A DNA stretch of 5,746 bases from Gammaproteobacteria bacterium (GTDB taxonomy: Bacteria; Gemmatimonadota; Gemmatimonadetes; Longimicrobiales; Gaopeijiaceae). Below the pieces are notes generated by a model. The model searched no databases. It saw only the letters and a list, made by a program, of their open reading frames with translations, and was not told the DNA's origin. Positions 1 through 5,746 of the stretch are shown here, piece by piece. The DNA is taken from positions 1 to 5,746 of the forward strand of contig JAHEKL010000184.1 of NCBI GenBank assembly GCA_024638345.1, written 5' to 3'. A program made the position numbers and the translations under genes. Each line of letters starts with the position of its first letter. The first letter of the stretch is position 1.

Positions 1-441
1 TGGGACGCTCACCGCGGTAGGCACCTGCATACCCGCCAGCGACAGGCTGCGAAGCAGAAAGCTGTGCGAGTCTCCGACGGACGGCTGCCCGGGCACCAGC
101 TCCGCGACGATAAACGCTCCGGGGCTCCTCTCCGGAAGTGACAGCTGGGCTCTAAGCTCGCGATTCTCCCGCTCAAAACCCGTCGCCCCCAGCAACTGGA
201 GGTAGAGCCGGTCGCGTTCGTTCTCGAGATCCACGGCCCGGGCGGCCAGAGCGGTACGACGCTCATACGCCGCATCGGCCGCCAGGAATGGACTGAGAAC
301 CGTGCTTCGCAGGACGCGGGTGAGACCTAGAGCCTGTGAAGAATCCAGGCCCGCGAGAGACCAGGAGAGTATTAGAAGAACCGCGACGATGACCAGGTCA
401 CGACGCTGATTCTCGGGCCGGCCGACGTTGATCTGCCTCAA
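1..441 (-). CDS. mreC: Rod shape-determining protein MreC, N-terminal part (runs off the left edge)
   Basis: MreC is an inner-membrane protein with a large extracytoplasmic domain; it links MreB filaments to the wall-synthesis machinery (RodA, PBP2). Translating the minus strand from TTG at 441-439 gives 147 open codons to the window edge, about half of a typical MreC. Residues 1-14 are polar with several arginines, and 15-32 form one hydrophobic membrane segment without charge inside (VIVAVLLILSW). Residues about 56-100 are rich in Leu, Glu and Arg in a coiled-coil pattern (LENERDRLYLQLL, then ERENRELRAQL). After that comes the start of the beta domain (FIVAELVPGQP, then LLRSLSLAGMQVP), which resembles MreC where it reads 'G...GV..G..V'. 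The frame has no ATG, GTG or other TTG between its upstream stop (522-520) and 441, so TTG is the only ordinary start giving the membrane anchor. It lies 7 nt after the mreB stop, which fits the usual mreB-mreC order. The identification rests on architecture and position more than on strong sequence identity. Confidence 0.87.
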   Translation of the reverse strand, partial: MRQINVGRPENQRRDLVIVAVLLILSWSLAGLDSSQALGLTRVLRSTVLSPFLAADAAYERRTALAARAVDLENERDRLYLQLLGATGFERENRELRAQLSLPERSPGAFIVAELVPGQPSVGDSHSFLLRSLSLAGMQVPTAVSVP

Positions 442-448
442 CGCCTCC
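442..448 (-). promoter_or_regulatory. Shine-Dalgarno-like site of mreC, directly after the mreB stop
   Basis: The 7 nt between the mreB TGA and the mreC TTG read GGAGGCG on the minus strand. With the last two bases of the stop the run is GAGGAGG, a strong match to the anti-Shine-Dalgarno sequence. The gap to TTG is only about 2 nt, shorter than the usual 5-9, so initiation may be weak or rely on ribosomes finishing mreB (translational coupling). Coupling is inferred. Confidence 0.55.
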
Positions 449-1483
449 TCAGGTGGTAAGCACGCTCCGATAGCGCGGGATGTCGTCCAGTACTCGGCCT
501 GTGCCCCTGACCACGCAGGTCAGCGGCTCCTCGTCGACATGGATCGGAAGACCGGTTTCCTCCCGTAGGAGTTTGTCGAGGCCTCGAATGAGAGAACCAC
601 CGCCCGTCATCACGATACCGCGATCGACGATGTCCGCCGCCAACTCGGGTGGTGTGATCTCGAGCGCGCGGCGCACCGCGCCGACAATCTGCTGAATCGG
701 CTCCAGCATGCACTCGCGCACTTCGGCGGAGTTTACCCGAACGGTCTTGGGAATCCCCGATACGAGGTCTCTTCCCTTGACGCTCATGTCCCGCTCTTCT
801 TCCGTCGGATACGCGGAACCGATCTGGATCTTTATGGCTTCGGCGGTTGGTTCGCCAATGAGCAGGTTGTAGTTCTTGCGGAGAAAGGACACGATCGCTT
901 CGTCCAGCTCGTCCCCGCCGACCCTGATCGAAGTCTCGGCCACCAGACCAGACAGCGCGATGACGGCGATTTCCGTCGTCCCACCTCCGACGTCGATCAC
1001 CATGTTGCCGGTGGGAGTCTCGACGGGCAGACCGACTCCGATGGCCGCCGCCATCGGCTCAGACACCATGTAGACTTCCTTGGCCCCGGCCGCGTGGGCG
1101 CTTGATCGAACGGCTCGGCGCTCCAGTTCGGTGATACCCGAGGGTACTCCGACCACCACACGAGGTCTAATCTTGAAGACGCGATCGGCAGTCACCGTCT
1201 TCAGGAAGTAGCGCAGCATGATCTCCGTGACGTCTACGTCTGCGATCACTCCATCCTTCAGCGGGCGAACCGCCTCGACGCCGTGCGGAGTGCGACCGAG
1301 CATGCGCTTCGCCTCGAGACCGATTCCCATGATTCGGCCAGTACTCTTCTCGACGGCTACGACCGAGGGCTCGTTGAGCACGATTCCCTCTCCAGCCACA
1401 TAGACCAGCGTATTGGCGGTACCCAGGTCCACGCCGACGTCGTTGATCGGTAGGAAGCTACCTTTGAGAAGACGTTTCCACAT
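449..1483 (-). CDS. mreB: Rod shape-determining protein MreB (bacterial actin)
   Basis: MreB polymerises with ATP into membrane-bound antiparallel filaments that orient lateral peptidoglycan synthesis and keep cells rod-shaped. The 344-residue product matches the family's usual length (about 335-350) and looks complete. The actin/Hsp70-type nucleotide motifs are in order: phosphate-1 DLGTANTLVY at 19-28; the conserved region VVGVPSG at 110-116; SEPMAAAIG at 141-149, whose Glu142 is the expected hydrolysis residue; phosphate-2 DVGGGTTEIAV at 164-174; and the adenosine motif MTGGGSLIRGLD at 292-303. The N terminus MWKRLLKGSFLP is basic and hydrophobic, suited to the membrane-binding role known for MreB. 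The ATG at 1483-1481 begins the conserved N-terminal pattern. Its ribosome binding site is weak (GGAACAGGCG before ATG, no GGAGG). The gene follows a hairpin cluster that probably ends ald transcription, and mreC starts 7 nt after its TGA, so mreB is probably the first gene of a shape operon. Nothing is truncated and no key motif is missing. Confidence 0.97.
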   Translation of the reverse strand: MWKRLLKGSFLPINDVGVDLGTANTLVYVAGEGIVLNEPSVVAVEKSTGRIMGIGLEAKRMLGRTPHGVEAVRPLKDGVIADVDVTEIMLRYFLKTVTADRVFKIRPRVVVGVPSGITELERRAVRSSAHAAGAKEVYMVSEPMAAAIGVGLPVETPTGNMVIDVGGGTTEIAVIALSGLVAETSIRVGGDELDEAIVSFLRKNYNLLIGEPTAEAIKIQIGSAYPTEEERDMSVKGRDLVSGIPKTVRVNSAEVRECMLEPIQQIVGAVRRALEITPPELAADIVDRGIVMTGGGSLIRGLDKLLREETGLPIHVDEEPLTCVVRGTGRVLDDIPRYRSVLTT

Positions 1484-1552
1484 CGCCTGTTCCGTTCAGG
1501 ATCAATCTGTAGATCGAGGCCGCACGCCCGCTTTCGCTGCACCGACCTGCAA

Positions 1553-1570
1553 GGGCCGGGCCACCGGCCC
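1553..1570 (-). other. Hairpin in the mreB upstream region
   Basis: Perfect 7-bp inverted repeat: GGGCCGG at 1553-1559 pairs with CCGGCCC at 1564-1570 around a 4-nt loop. On the minus strand only two Ts follow it, so it is a poor terminator alone. It lies 69 nt before the mreB ATG and could back up the ald terminator or be part of an mreB leader. The function is not known from sequence. Confidence 0.45.
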
Positions 1571-1583
1571 GGGAATGTAGACC

Positions 1584-1599
1584 CCCCGTTTCGCCGGGG
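1584..1599 (-). other. Short hairpin between ald and mreB
   Basis: CCCCG at 1584-1588 pairs with CGGGG at 1595-1599 around a 6-nt loop that reads GCGAAA on the minus strand. It begins four bases after the strong ald terminator stem and has no T-run of its own. It may simply add structure to the terminator region; the 5-bp stem makes it a modest call. Confidence 0.35.
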
Positions 1600-1626
1600 A
1601 AAGGCGGGGTCCCGCAGGACCCCGCC
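1600..1626 (-). terminator. Probable intrinsic terminator of ald
   Basis: On the minus strand GGCGGGGTCC (1626-1617), loop TGCG (1616-1613) and GGACCCCGCC (1612-1603) make a perfect 10-bp GC-rich stem, beginning 6 nt after the ald stop codon and followed by TTT (1602-1600) then C-rich sequence. Stem strength and position fit a Rho-independent terminator for ald. The T-tract is short, so read-through into mreB is possible. The plus-strand orientation has no T-run, so it should act only in the direction of the genes. Confidence 0.65.
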
Positions 1627-1632
1627 GATGGC

Positions 1633-2745
1633 CTACAGCACGTCCGAAACGTCTACGCTTTCGATGCTGAAGGCTTCTCCGACCGCGGCGTACGTGAGCC
1701 TGCCGTCCACCGCGTTGAGGCCCAGGGCCAACGCGGGGTCGTCCTGGCAGGCTCTGACCCACCCCTTTCTCGCCAGCGCGAGCATGTAAGGCGAGGTGGC
1801 GTTGGTGAGCGCAAGCGTCGATGTGCGAGGAACGGCGCCAGGCATATTGGCGACGCAATAGTGGATCACGCCTTCAACGACGTAGATCGGGTCATCGTGG
1901 GTGGTCGGACGGACAGTCTCGACACACCCACCCTGATCCACGGCAACGTCCACGAGCACAGAGCCGTCCTTCATCAGCTTGAGATCATCCCGCAGGACAA
2001 GGCTCGGCGCCTTCGCTCCGGGCAGGAGAACCGCGCCCACCAGGAGGTCCGCTCTCGCTATCTGCTCGAGGATGTTGCGCCGATTGGAGAACAGGGTGTC
2101 CACGTTGGCCGGCATCACGTCCGCAAGGTAGCGCAAACGATCGAGATCGAGATCGAGGATCGTGACGTGTGCGCCAAACCCCGCCGCGATCCAGGCGGCA
2201 TTCGTTCCTACGACTCCTCCGCCCAGGATCACGACCTCCGCGGGGAGCACGCCGGGAACACCTCCCAGCAGGACGCCGCAGCCGCCCTGGTTCTTCTCCA
2301 GGTATTTGGCGCCCTCCTGGACCGCCATCCGGCCCGCCACCTCCGACATCGGAGTAAGGAGGGGCAGTTCGCCGGTCGACAATTGAACGGTCTCATAGGC
2401 GATGGCCACGCACTTCCGGTCCAGAATCGTCCGGGTAAGCGTTTCATCTGCCGCGAAATGGAAGTACGTGAAGAGGACCTGCCCCTCCCGGATCCTCTCG
2501 TACTCCGGCGCGATCGGCTCCTTGACCTTGACGATCATGTCGGCTCGCGACCAAAGATCATTCACATCCGGCACGATTTCGGCGCCAACCGCGGTGTAGG
2601 CTGCATCCTCGAAACCGCTCCCGATCCCACCGTCCTTCTCGACCAGGACCTGATGTCCCTGGGCCACCAATGCCTCGACTCCGCCCGGAACCACGGCGAT
2701 GCGGTTCTCGTGCGATTTGATCTCCTTCGGAACCCCCACGATCAT
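1633..2745 (-). CDS. ald: L-alanine dehydrogenase (NAD-dependent)
   Basis: Catalyses the reversible oxidative deamination of L-alanine to pyruvate and ammonia with NAD (EC 1.4.1.1), a soluble cytoplasmic enzyme. The 370-residue product has the family's usual length and begins with the characteristic MIVGVPKEIK. Every catalytic position known from characterised alanine dehydrogenases is in register: Arg15 and Lys75 (substrate binding), His96 (in YFHFAAD) and Asp270 (in VDVAVDQGG). The Rossmann motif GGGVVGTNAA spans 175-184, and Asp198 (ILDLD) is placed to bind the NAD ribose, which favours NAD over NADP. Proton-pumping transhydrogenase alpha subunits are related, but the length, active-site set and intact C-terminal catalytic half (HYCVANMPGAVPRTST at 295-310) fit Ald. 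The ATG is set by a strong Shine-Dalgarno 7 nt upstream. It stands alone between a 113-bp gap and a strong terminator hairpin. Its place next to mreB suggests, without proof, a link to alanine supply for the cell wall; a catabolic role is equally possible. Confidence 0.97.
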   Translation of the reverse strand: MIVGVPKEIKSHENRIAVVPGGVEALVAQGHQVLVEKDGGIGSGFEDAAYTAVGAEIVPDVNDLWSRADMIVKVKEPIAPEYERIREGQVLFTYFHFAADETLTRTILDRKCVAIAYETVQLSTGELPLLTPMSEVAGRMAVQEGAKYLEKNQGGCGVLLGGVPGVLPAEVVILGGGVVGTNAAWIAAGFGAHVTILDLDLDRLRYLADVMPANVDTLFSNRRNILEQIARADLLVGAVLLPGAKAPSLVLRDDLKLMKDGSVLVDVAVDQGGCVETVRPTTHDDPIYVVEGVIHYCVANMPGAVPRTSTLALTNATSPYMLALARKGWVRACQDDPALALGLNAVDGRLTYAAVGEAFSIESVDVSDVL

Positions 2746-2752
2746 GGTGCAG

Positions 2753-2760
2753 CTCCTTTT
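2753..2760 (-). promoter_or_regulatory. Strong Shine-Dalgarno of ald
   Basis: The minus strand reads AAAAGGAG, then 7 nt, then the ald ATG at 2745-2743. Match and spacing are near ideal and fix the ald start. It is the best-placed ribosome binding site in the window, suggesting ald is translated independently of the upstream gene. Confidence 0.85.
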
Positions 2761-2782
2761 TCAGTACTCTCGGAGGCGAACC

Positions 2783-2798
2783 GGGACCTCTCGGTCCC
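2783..2798 (-). other. Hairpin with GNRA-type tetraloop upstream of ald
   Basis: GGGACC at 2783-2788 and GGTCCC at 2793-2798 form a perfect 6-bp stem. As minus-strand RNA the loop is GAGA, a stable GNRA tetraloop. It lies 37 nt before the ald ATG and is followed by no T-run, so it is not a typical terminator. It may be an mRNA-stabilising or regulatory leader element, or chance structure in GC-rich DNA. Confidence 0.4.
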
Positions 2799-2835
2799 AG
2801 TCGCTTGAACGGCGCCAGGGAAGACGCCGGAAAGC

Positions 2836-2849
2836 CCGGATAGATCCGG
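2836..2849 (-). other. Palindrome just after the peptidase stop
   Basis: CCGGAT-AG-ATCCGG is a perfect 6-bp inverted repeat with a 2-bp centre, starting 9 nt after the peptidase TAA. As RNA it would fold with a 5-bp stem and 4-nt loop, followed by GCTTTCC, so it could be a weak terminator or 3' stabiliser. As DNA it could be a symmetric protein-binding site in the ald upstream region. Neither role is shown. Confidence 0.35.
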
Positions 2850-2858
2850 CACAGGGGA

Positions 2859-4151
2859 TTATGCAGGCCAGAGTTCCAGCACCGCCAGCCCCTCCGGATC
2901 ATACAGCCTGGAGACCTCTGCCGCTTGGTCGAGATCGACCGCCTCGATCAAATCCACGAGGGCGTCGAGGTCCCTGTATGGCTCCTCGTACAGAACCATT
3001 CCGGCCAGTCGGTGCATGCGCGCCGCCGGAGACTCGAGGGACAACAAGATCTGCCCCTTGATCTGCTCTTTGACGTCCTCGAGTTCCGCGCTGGAAATCC
3101 CGCGCTCAGCCAGCGATCTCAACTCGTCGAGCAGGACGTCGCGAGCATCTCCTGCAGTTTCCGGACTGGTCGCCAGATAGGCTCCGAGGTGGCCCGCGCG
3201 CGCGTAGAAGGCCTGAAACGAAAACACCGAGTAGGCCAGCCCCAGCTGTTCGCGGATCTTCTGGAACAACCGCGAGCTCATGCCACCACCCAGTGCCTGG
3301 CCGACAAGGGCGGCCGCATGTCGCAGGGGATTCGAATGGTTCATCCCCCGGCCGCCGGCGATCAGGTGAACCTGTCTCCCCCCGGGGCGGCGCTTCATCC
3401 TGGATCCGACGGCCGTCTTTTCGAGGCACGGTACGTTCTCTTCGGCGCGATGCTCTTCGCCGACCGGCCACAGATCCCGAACGTGGCGGAGCAGGTCATC
3501 GTGGTCCACCTGCCCGGCTACCGCGACGACCATATTCCCCGGTCGATAGGCCTCCCGGTGCATTTGCCGTAGCGCATCCGCCCCGATCGATTCGACCGTT
3601 TCGCGCGTCCCCAGAATGGGGGCGCCATATGGGTGGCCGTCGTACAGAAACTCCGAGTGGAGTTCGAAGACCTGGTCGTCCGGCGTGTCCTCCGTACGGG
3701 AGATCTCCTCCAGGACGACAGCCTTCTCCAACTCCAGGTCGTCCGCTCGAAGAGCTGGGGAAAACGCCAGGTCCGTGAGCACGTCCAGGCCCGTTCCCAG
3801 GTGATCCGCGGGCACGCGTACCTGAAAGGACGTATGCTCATGGGTCGTGTAGGCATCGAGCGAACCGCCGGTCCCCTCTACGTCCGAGGCGATCTCCTGT
3901 GCGGTCCGCCGACCCGTGCCCTTGAACACCATGTGCTCGAGCAGGTGGGCGATTCCCCGGTACTCCGGCTGCTCGTGAGCTGTCCCACGCCGCACCCACA
4001 CGCCGGCTGCGACCGATCGGACCGAGTCCATTCTCTCGGACAGGATGACCGCCCCCGATGGAAGAACGGAGCGCCGGACCTCCTGGTCCAGACGCTCCGT
4101 CGTTTCCAGACCGTCTGCCCTGACCTGAGCAGCCGGCCGATCGGTGAGCAC
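2859..4151 (-). CDS. M16B-family zinc metallopeptidase (processing peptidase-like, insulinase superfamily)
   Basis: A zinc-dependent protease or peptidase of the pitrilysin/insulinase clan, similar to mitochondrial processing peptidase beta and bacterial YmxG-type proteins encoded next to pnp; the physiological substrate is not known. With the GTG start at 4151 it has 430 residues, the usual one-unit M16B length. The inverted zinc motif HLLEH is at 69-73, with zinc ligands His69 and His73 and catalytic Glu72; the third ligand is Glu149 in VVLEEIS, 76 residues after His73 as in the processing peptidases. The C-terminal half carries SRLFQKIREQLGLAYSV, with the conserved Arg300/Tyr307 pair that binds substrate. 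All catalytic residues are present, so it should be active. No signal peptide or membrane segment is seen, suggesting a cytoplasmic enzyme. GTG at 4151 is preferred because GGGAGGG lies 5 nt upstream; an in-frame ATG at 4175 has only a weak GGGGG and would add 8 residues. It follows pnp closely and is probably co-transcribed with it. Confidence 0.94.
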   Translation of the reverse strand: MLTDRPAAQVRADGLETTERLDQEVRRSVLPSGAVILSERMDSVRSVAAGVWVRRGTAHEQPEYRGIAHLLEHMVFKGTGRRTAQEIASDVEGTGGSLDAYTTHEHTSFQVRVPADHLGTGLDVLTDLAFSPALRADDLELEKAVVLEEISRTEDTPDDQVFELHSEFLYDGHPYGAPILGTRETVESIGADALRQMHREAYRPGNMVVAVAGQVDHDDLLRHVRDLWPVGEEHRAEENVPCLEKTAVGSRMKRRPGGRQVHLIAGGRGMNHSNPLRHAAALVGQALGGGMSSRLFQKIREQLGLAYSVFSFQAFYARAGHLGAYLATSPETAGDARDVLLDELRSLAERGISSAELEDVKEQIKGQILLSLESPAARMHRLAGMVLYEEPYRDLDALVDLIEAVDLDQAAEVSRLYDPEGLAVLELWPA

Positions 4152-4155
4152 TCCG

Positions 4156-4162
4156 CCCTCCC
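4156..4162 (-). promoter_or_regulatory. Shine-Dalgarno that favours the GTG start of the M16 peptidase
   Basis: The minus strand reads GGGAGGG, then 5 nt (CGGA preceded by its last G counted in the run), before GTG at 4151-4149. It lies inside the reading frame if the upstream ATG at 4175 is used. Match and spacing make GTG the better start, though the choice remains open. Confidence 0.55.
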
Positions 4163-4224
4163 ACGTCCGCCTCATGACGCCCCCGCGATCCGGGACCGAT
4201 CACCGACGTGGAAGAGACTCACAC

Positions 4225-5746
4225 TCAGTTGGCAGACATCGCCGCGCGGCGAGACAGCTTCAGACGACCTCTCTCGTCGACCGACAGCAACTTCACCTGC
4301 ACGACATCGCCCGGCTGAACCACGTCCTCGGTGTTCTCGGTGCGCCCTTCCTCGAGCTCCGAGATGTGGCAAAGACCTTCCGTACCCGGAATGATCTCCA
4401 CGAATGCTCCGAAGGTCGTGGTGTTCTTGACTACGCCTTCGTAGATCCTTCCGACCTCGGGCTCCTCGACGATCGCTTCGATCATCGCCCGCGCGTTCTC
4501 TGCGGCCTCACCGGACACGGAGGACACCGTCACGACACCCGAATCTTCGATGTTGATCTGAGCTCCGGTCTGCTCCTGGATACTCCGAATCGTCTTCCCC
4601 TTCGGACCGATCACCTCGCCGATCTTCTCGGGGTTGATCTGAATCGTCATGATCCGCGGAGCGTACTGAGACATCTCGGATCGCGGCTCACCCAGCGTCT
4701 GTTGCATGACATCCAGGATGTGCATCCGACCCACGCGAGCCCGGGCCAGCGCGTCGCGCATCGTGTCCAGACTCAGCCCATCGATCTTGATGTCCATCTG
4801 AATCGCGGTGATTCCCTCAGACGTCCCCGCGACCTTGAAGTCCATGTCGCCCAGCGCATCCTCGATGCCCAGAATGTCGGTCAGGATAGCCACAGAGTCG
4901 CCTTCCTTGACCAGGCCCATGGCCACCCCGGCACACGGGCCGCGCAGCGGGACACCCGCGTCCATCAAGGACAGCGAGCCGCCACACACCGTAGCCATCG
5001 AGCTCGAGCCGTTGGATTCGAGAATGTCCGACACGATGCGGATCGTGTACGGGAACTCATCGTAGGCCGGAAGCAGTGACTGCAGGGCTCGCTCGGCCAA
5101 CATCCCGTGTCCGATTTCCCGGCGTCCGGGTCCCCGGAACGGGCGTACCTCCCCGACCGAGAACGACGGGAAGTTATAATGAAGCATGAACGACTTGGAC
5201 GTTTCCTCGCGGACGTCGATCGAGTCGATGCGCTGCTCGTCCCTGATCGTACCGAGCGTCGCCACGCAAAGCGCCTGGGTCTGACCTCGCGTGAACAGAG
5301 CGGAACCGTGCGTACGCGGCAGGATCCCGACGTCGGACGAGATTGGCCGGACCTGATCGAGTCCGCGCCCGTCGACACGCTCTCCGCGCTCCAGGATCTG
5401 GCGTCGCATGGTCTCCTTCTCGAGCTTCTTCATGACGCTCGAGAGATCGTCGAGGTGCTCGGCGAAAGTCTCCTCTTCCTGGAGGTCCGCAGTGACCGAC
5501 TCCCTGAGCGCGGAAAGAGCCTGATTGCGCTCCTCCTTGTTCGGAAGCGCCAGCGCTTCCTCTACCTTGCTCGAAGCCCTGTTCCGAACCGCGGCCTCGA
5601 AGTCGGGCGAAACGCTCTTCGGCGGGTAATCGAACTTCTGCGGCGGCCCCCCGATCATCTTCACGAGCTCGTGCTGAATCGCAATCAGCTCGCGGATTGC
5701 CTTGTGCGACACCTCGAGAGCCGAAACCAGTTCGTCCTCGCTGATC
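4225..5746 (-). CDS. pnp: Polynucleotide phosphorylase, C-terminal part (start lies beyond the right edge)
   Basis: A 3'-to-5' exoribonuclease that uses phosphate to release nucleoside diphosphates (EC 2.7.7.8); it acts as a trimer in RNA decay, often with RNase E and a helicase. The visible 506 residues are numbered from the first whole codon at 5745. The family has about 700, so roughly the first 200, most of RNase PH domain 1, are missing. The fragment starts at the end of that domain (ISEDELVSALEVSHKAI) and continues through the helical linker to about 120. RNase PH domain 2 follows: VDGRG at 124-128, phosphate-site FTRGQTQ at 151-157, GRREIGHG at 207-214, SNGSSSM at 244-250, and metal-site Asp296, Asp302 and Lys304 in EDALGDMDFK. 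Then come a KH domain with GPKG at 380-383 and an S1 domain at about 432-499 (GRIYEGVVKN, FGAFVEI, GLCHISEL). The product ends just after S1, a short tail compared with E. coli. Frame and motifs are intact. A GTG at 5712 is internal, not the start. The M16 peptidase gene follows closely. Confidence 0.98.
   Translation of the reverse strand, partial: ISEDELVSALEVSHKAIRELIAIQHELVKMIGGPPQKFDYPPKSVSPDFEAAVRNRASSKVEEALALPNKEERNQALSALRESVTADLQEEETFAEHLDDLSSVMKKLEKETMRRQILERGERVDGRGLDQVRPISSDVGILPRTHGSALFTRGQTQALCVATLGTIRDEQRIDSIDVREETSKSFMLHYNFPSFSVGEVRPFRGPGRREIGHGMLAERALQSLLPAYDEFPYTIRIVSDILESNGSSSMATVCGGSLSLMDAGVPLRGPCAGVAMGLVKEGDSVAILTDILGIEDALGDMDFKVAGTSEGITAIQMDIKIDGLSLDTMRDALARARVGRMHILDVMQQTLGEPRSEMSQYAPRIMTIQINPEKIGEVIGPKGKTIRSIQEQTGAQINIEDSGVVTVSSVSGEAAENARAMIEAIVEEPEVGRIYEGVVKNTTTFGAFVEIIPGTEGLCHISELEEGRTENTEDVVQPGDVVQVKLLSVDERGRLKLSRRAAMSAN

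Noticed and set aside
9..275. Minus-strand ATG open frame of 88 codons in the mreC region
   Set aside because: It is out of frame with the mreC reading, has low-complexity Arg/Ser/Cys-rich content, and the overlapping frame has a clear membrane segment and coiled coil.
438..713. Minus-strand open frame of 91 codons inside the 3' end of mreB
   Set aside because: Out-of-frame shadow of mreB, Arg-rich and without motif; mreB continues to its stop at 449 with conserved C-terminal residues.
1484..1552. Possible promoter of mreB (TTGCAG at 1552-1547, TACAGA-like sequence nearer the gene)
   Set aside because: The two hexamers are not at a 16-18 bp spacing and neither matches consensus well; promoter preferences of this organism are unknown.
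1861..2808. Plus-strand open frame of 315 codons opposite ald
   Set aside because: It lies antisense to ald, which has a full active site and strong ribosome site. The antisense product has no recognisable domain and is rich in His, Arg and Asp, as expected from reading GC-rich codons backwards.
4176..4224. Terminator between pnp and the peptidase gene
   Set aside because: Only short imperfect repeats around GATC are present and no T-run follows, so there is no support for termination here.
3633..4394. Plus-strand open frame of 253 codons opposite the M16 peptidase
   Set aside because: Antisense to an intact peptidase, crosses the pnp-peptidase junction, and shows no recognisable motif.
4144..5079. 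Plus-strand open frame of 311 codons opposite pnp
   Set aside because: It is antisense to the conserved KH, S1 and RNase PH regions of pnp; its composition is dominated by Arg, His, Asp and Leu, with no domain pattern.
5710..5712. GTG at 5712 as a start for pnp
   Set aside because: The frame stays open upstream to the window edge with pnp-like residues (ISEDELVSALE), so this codon is an internal valine and the gene is cut by the edge.

Overview
The window is a chromosomal housekeeping segment. It holds five protein genes, all on the minus strand, so transcription runs from high to low coordinates. In that order they are: the 3' part of pnp (polynucleotide phosphorylase), a complete M16-family zinc peptidase gene, a complete ald (L-alanine dehydrogenase), a complete mreB (actin-like cell-shape protein), and the 5' part of mreC (cell-shape membrane protein). 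pnp is cut by the right window edge and mreC by the left edge. No tRNA, rRNA, CRISPR array, insertion sequence or other sign of mobile DNA was seen.

Layout. pnp and the peptidase gene are tightly linked, with 49-73 bp between them depending on which peptidase start is used, and no terminator was seen there. The peptidase and ald are separated by 113 bp containing two short hairpins; ald has a strong ribosome binding site. ald and mreB are separated by 149 bp holding a 10-bp GC-rich hairpin followed by TTT, which is the likely ald terminator, and two further hairpins. mreB and mreC are only 7 nt apart. mreC starts at TTG and has a Shine-Dalgarno-like GGAGG directly after the mreB stop codon. 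I read this as two or three transcription units: pnp-peptidase, then ald (alone or as the tail of the first unit), then mreB-mreC onward. No gap exceeds 300 bases.

Organism. High GC, Shine-Dalgarno starts, GTG/TTG starts and an mreBC cluster suggest a rod-shaped, probably Gram-negative, high-GC bacterium. The pnp-M16 pairing is common across many bacterial phyla. A deep-branching lineage such as Gemmatimonadota or a related candidate phylum is possible, but this is a weak guess.

How the genes relate. pnp works in RNA turnover, and MreB with MreC organises lateral wall synthesis. Ald interconverts alanine and pyruvate, and alanine is a peptidoglycan precursor, so its place beside mreBC could be meaningful, but that is inference. 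I found no previously undescribed system. The most useful points are the mreC fragment with its TTG start, the ald-mreB linkage, the hairpin cluster between those two genes, and the ambiguous peptidase start.
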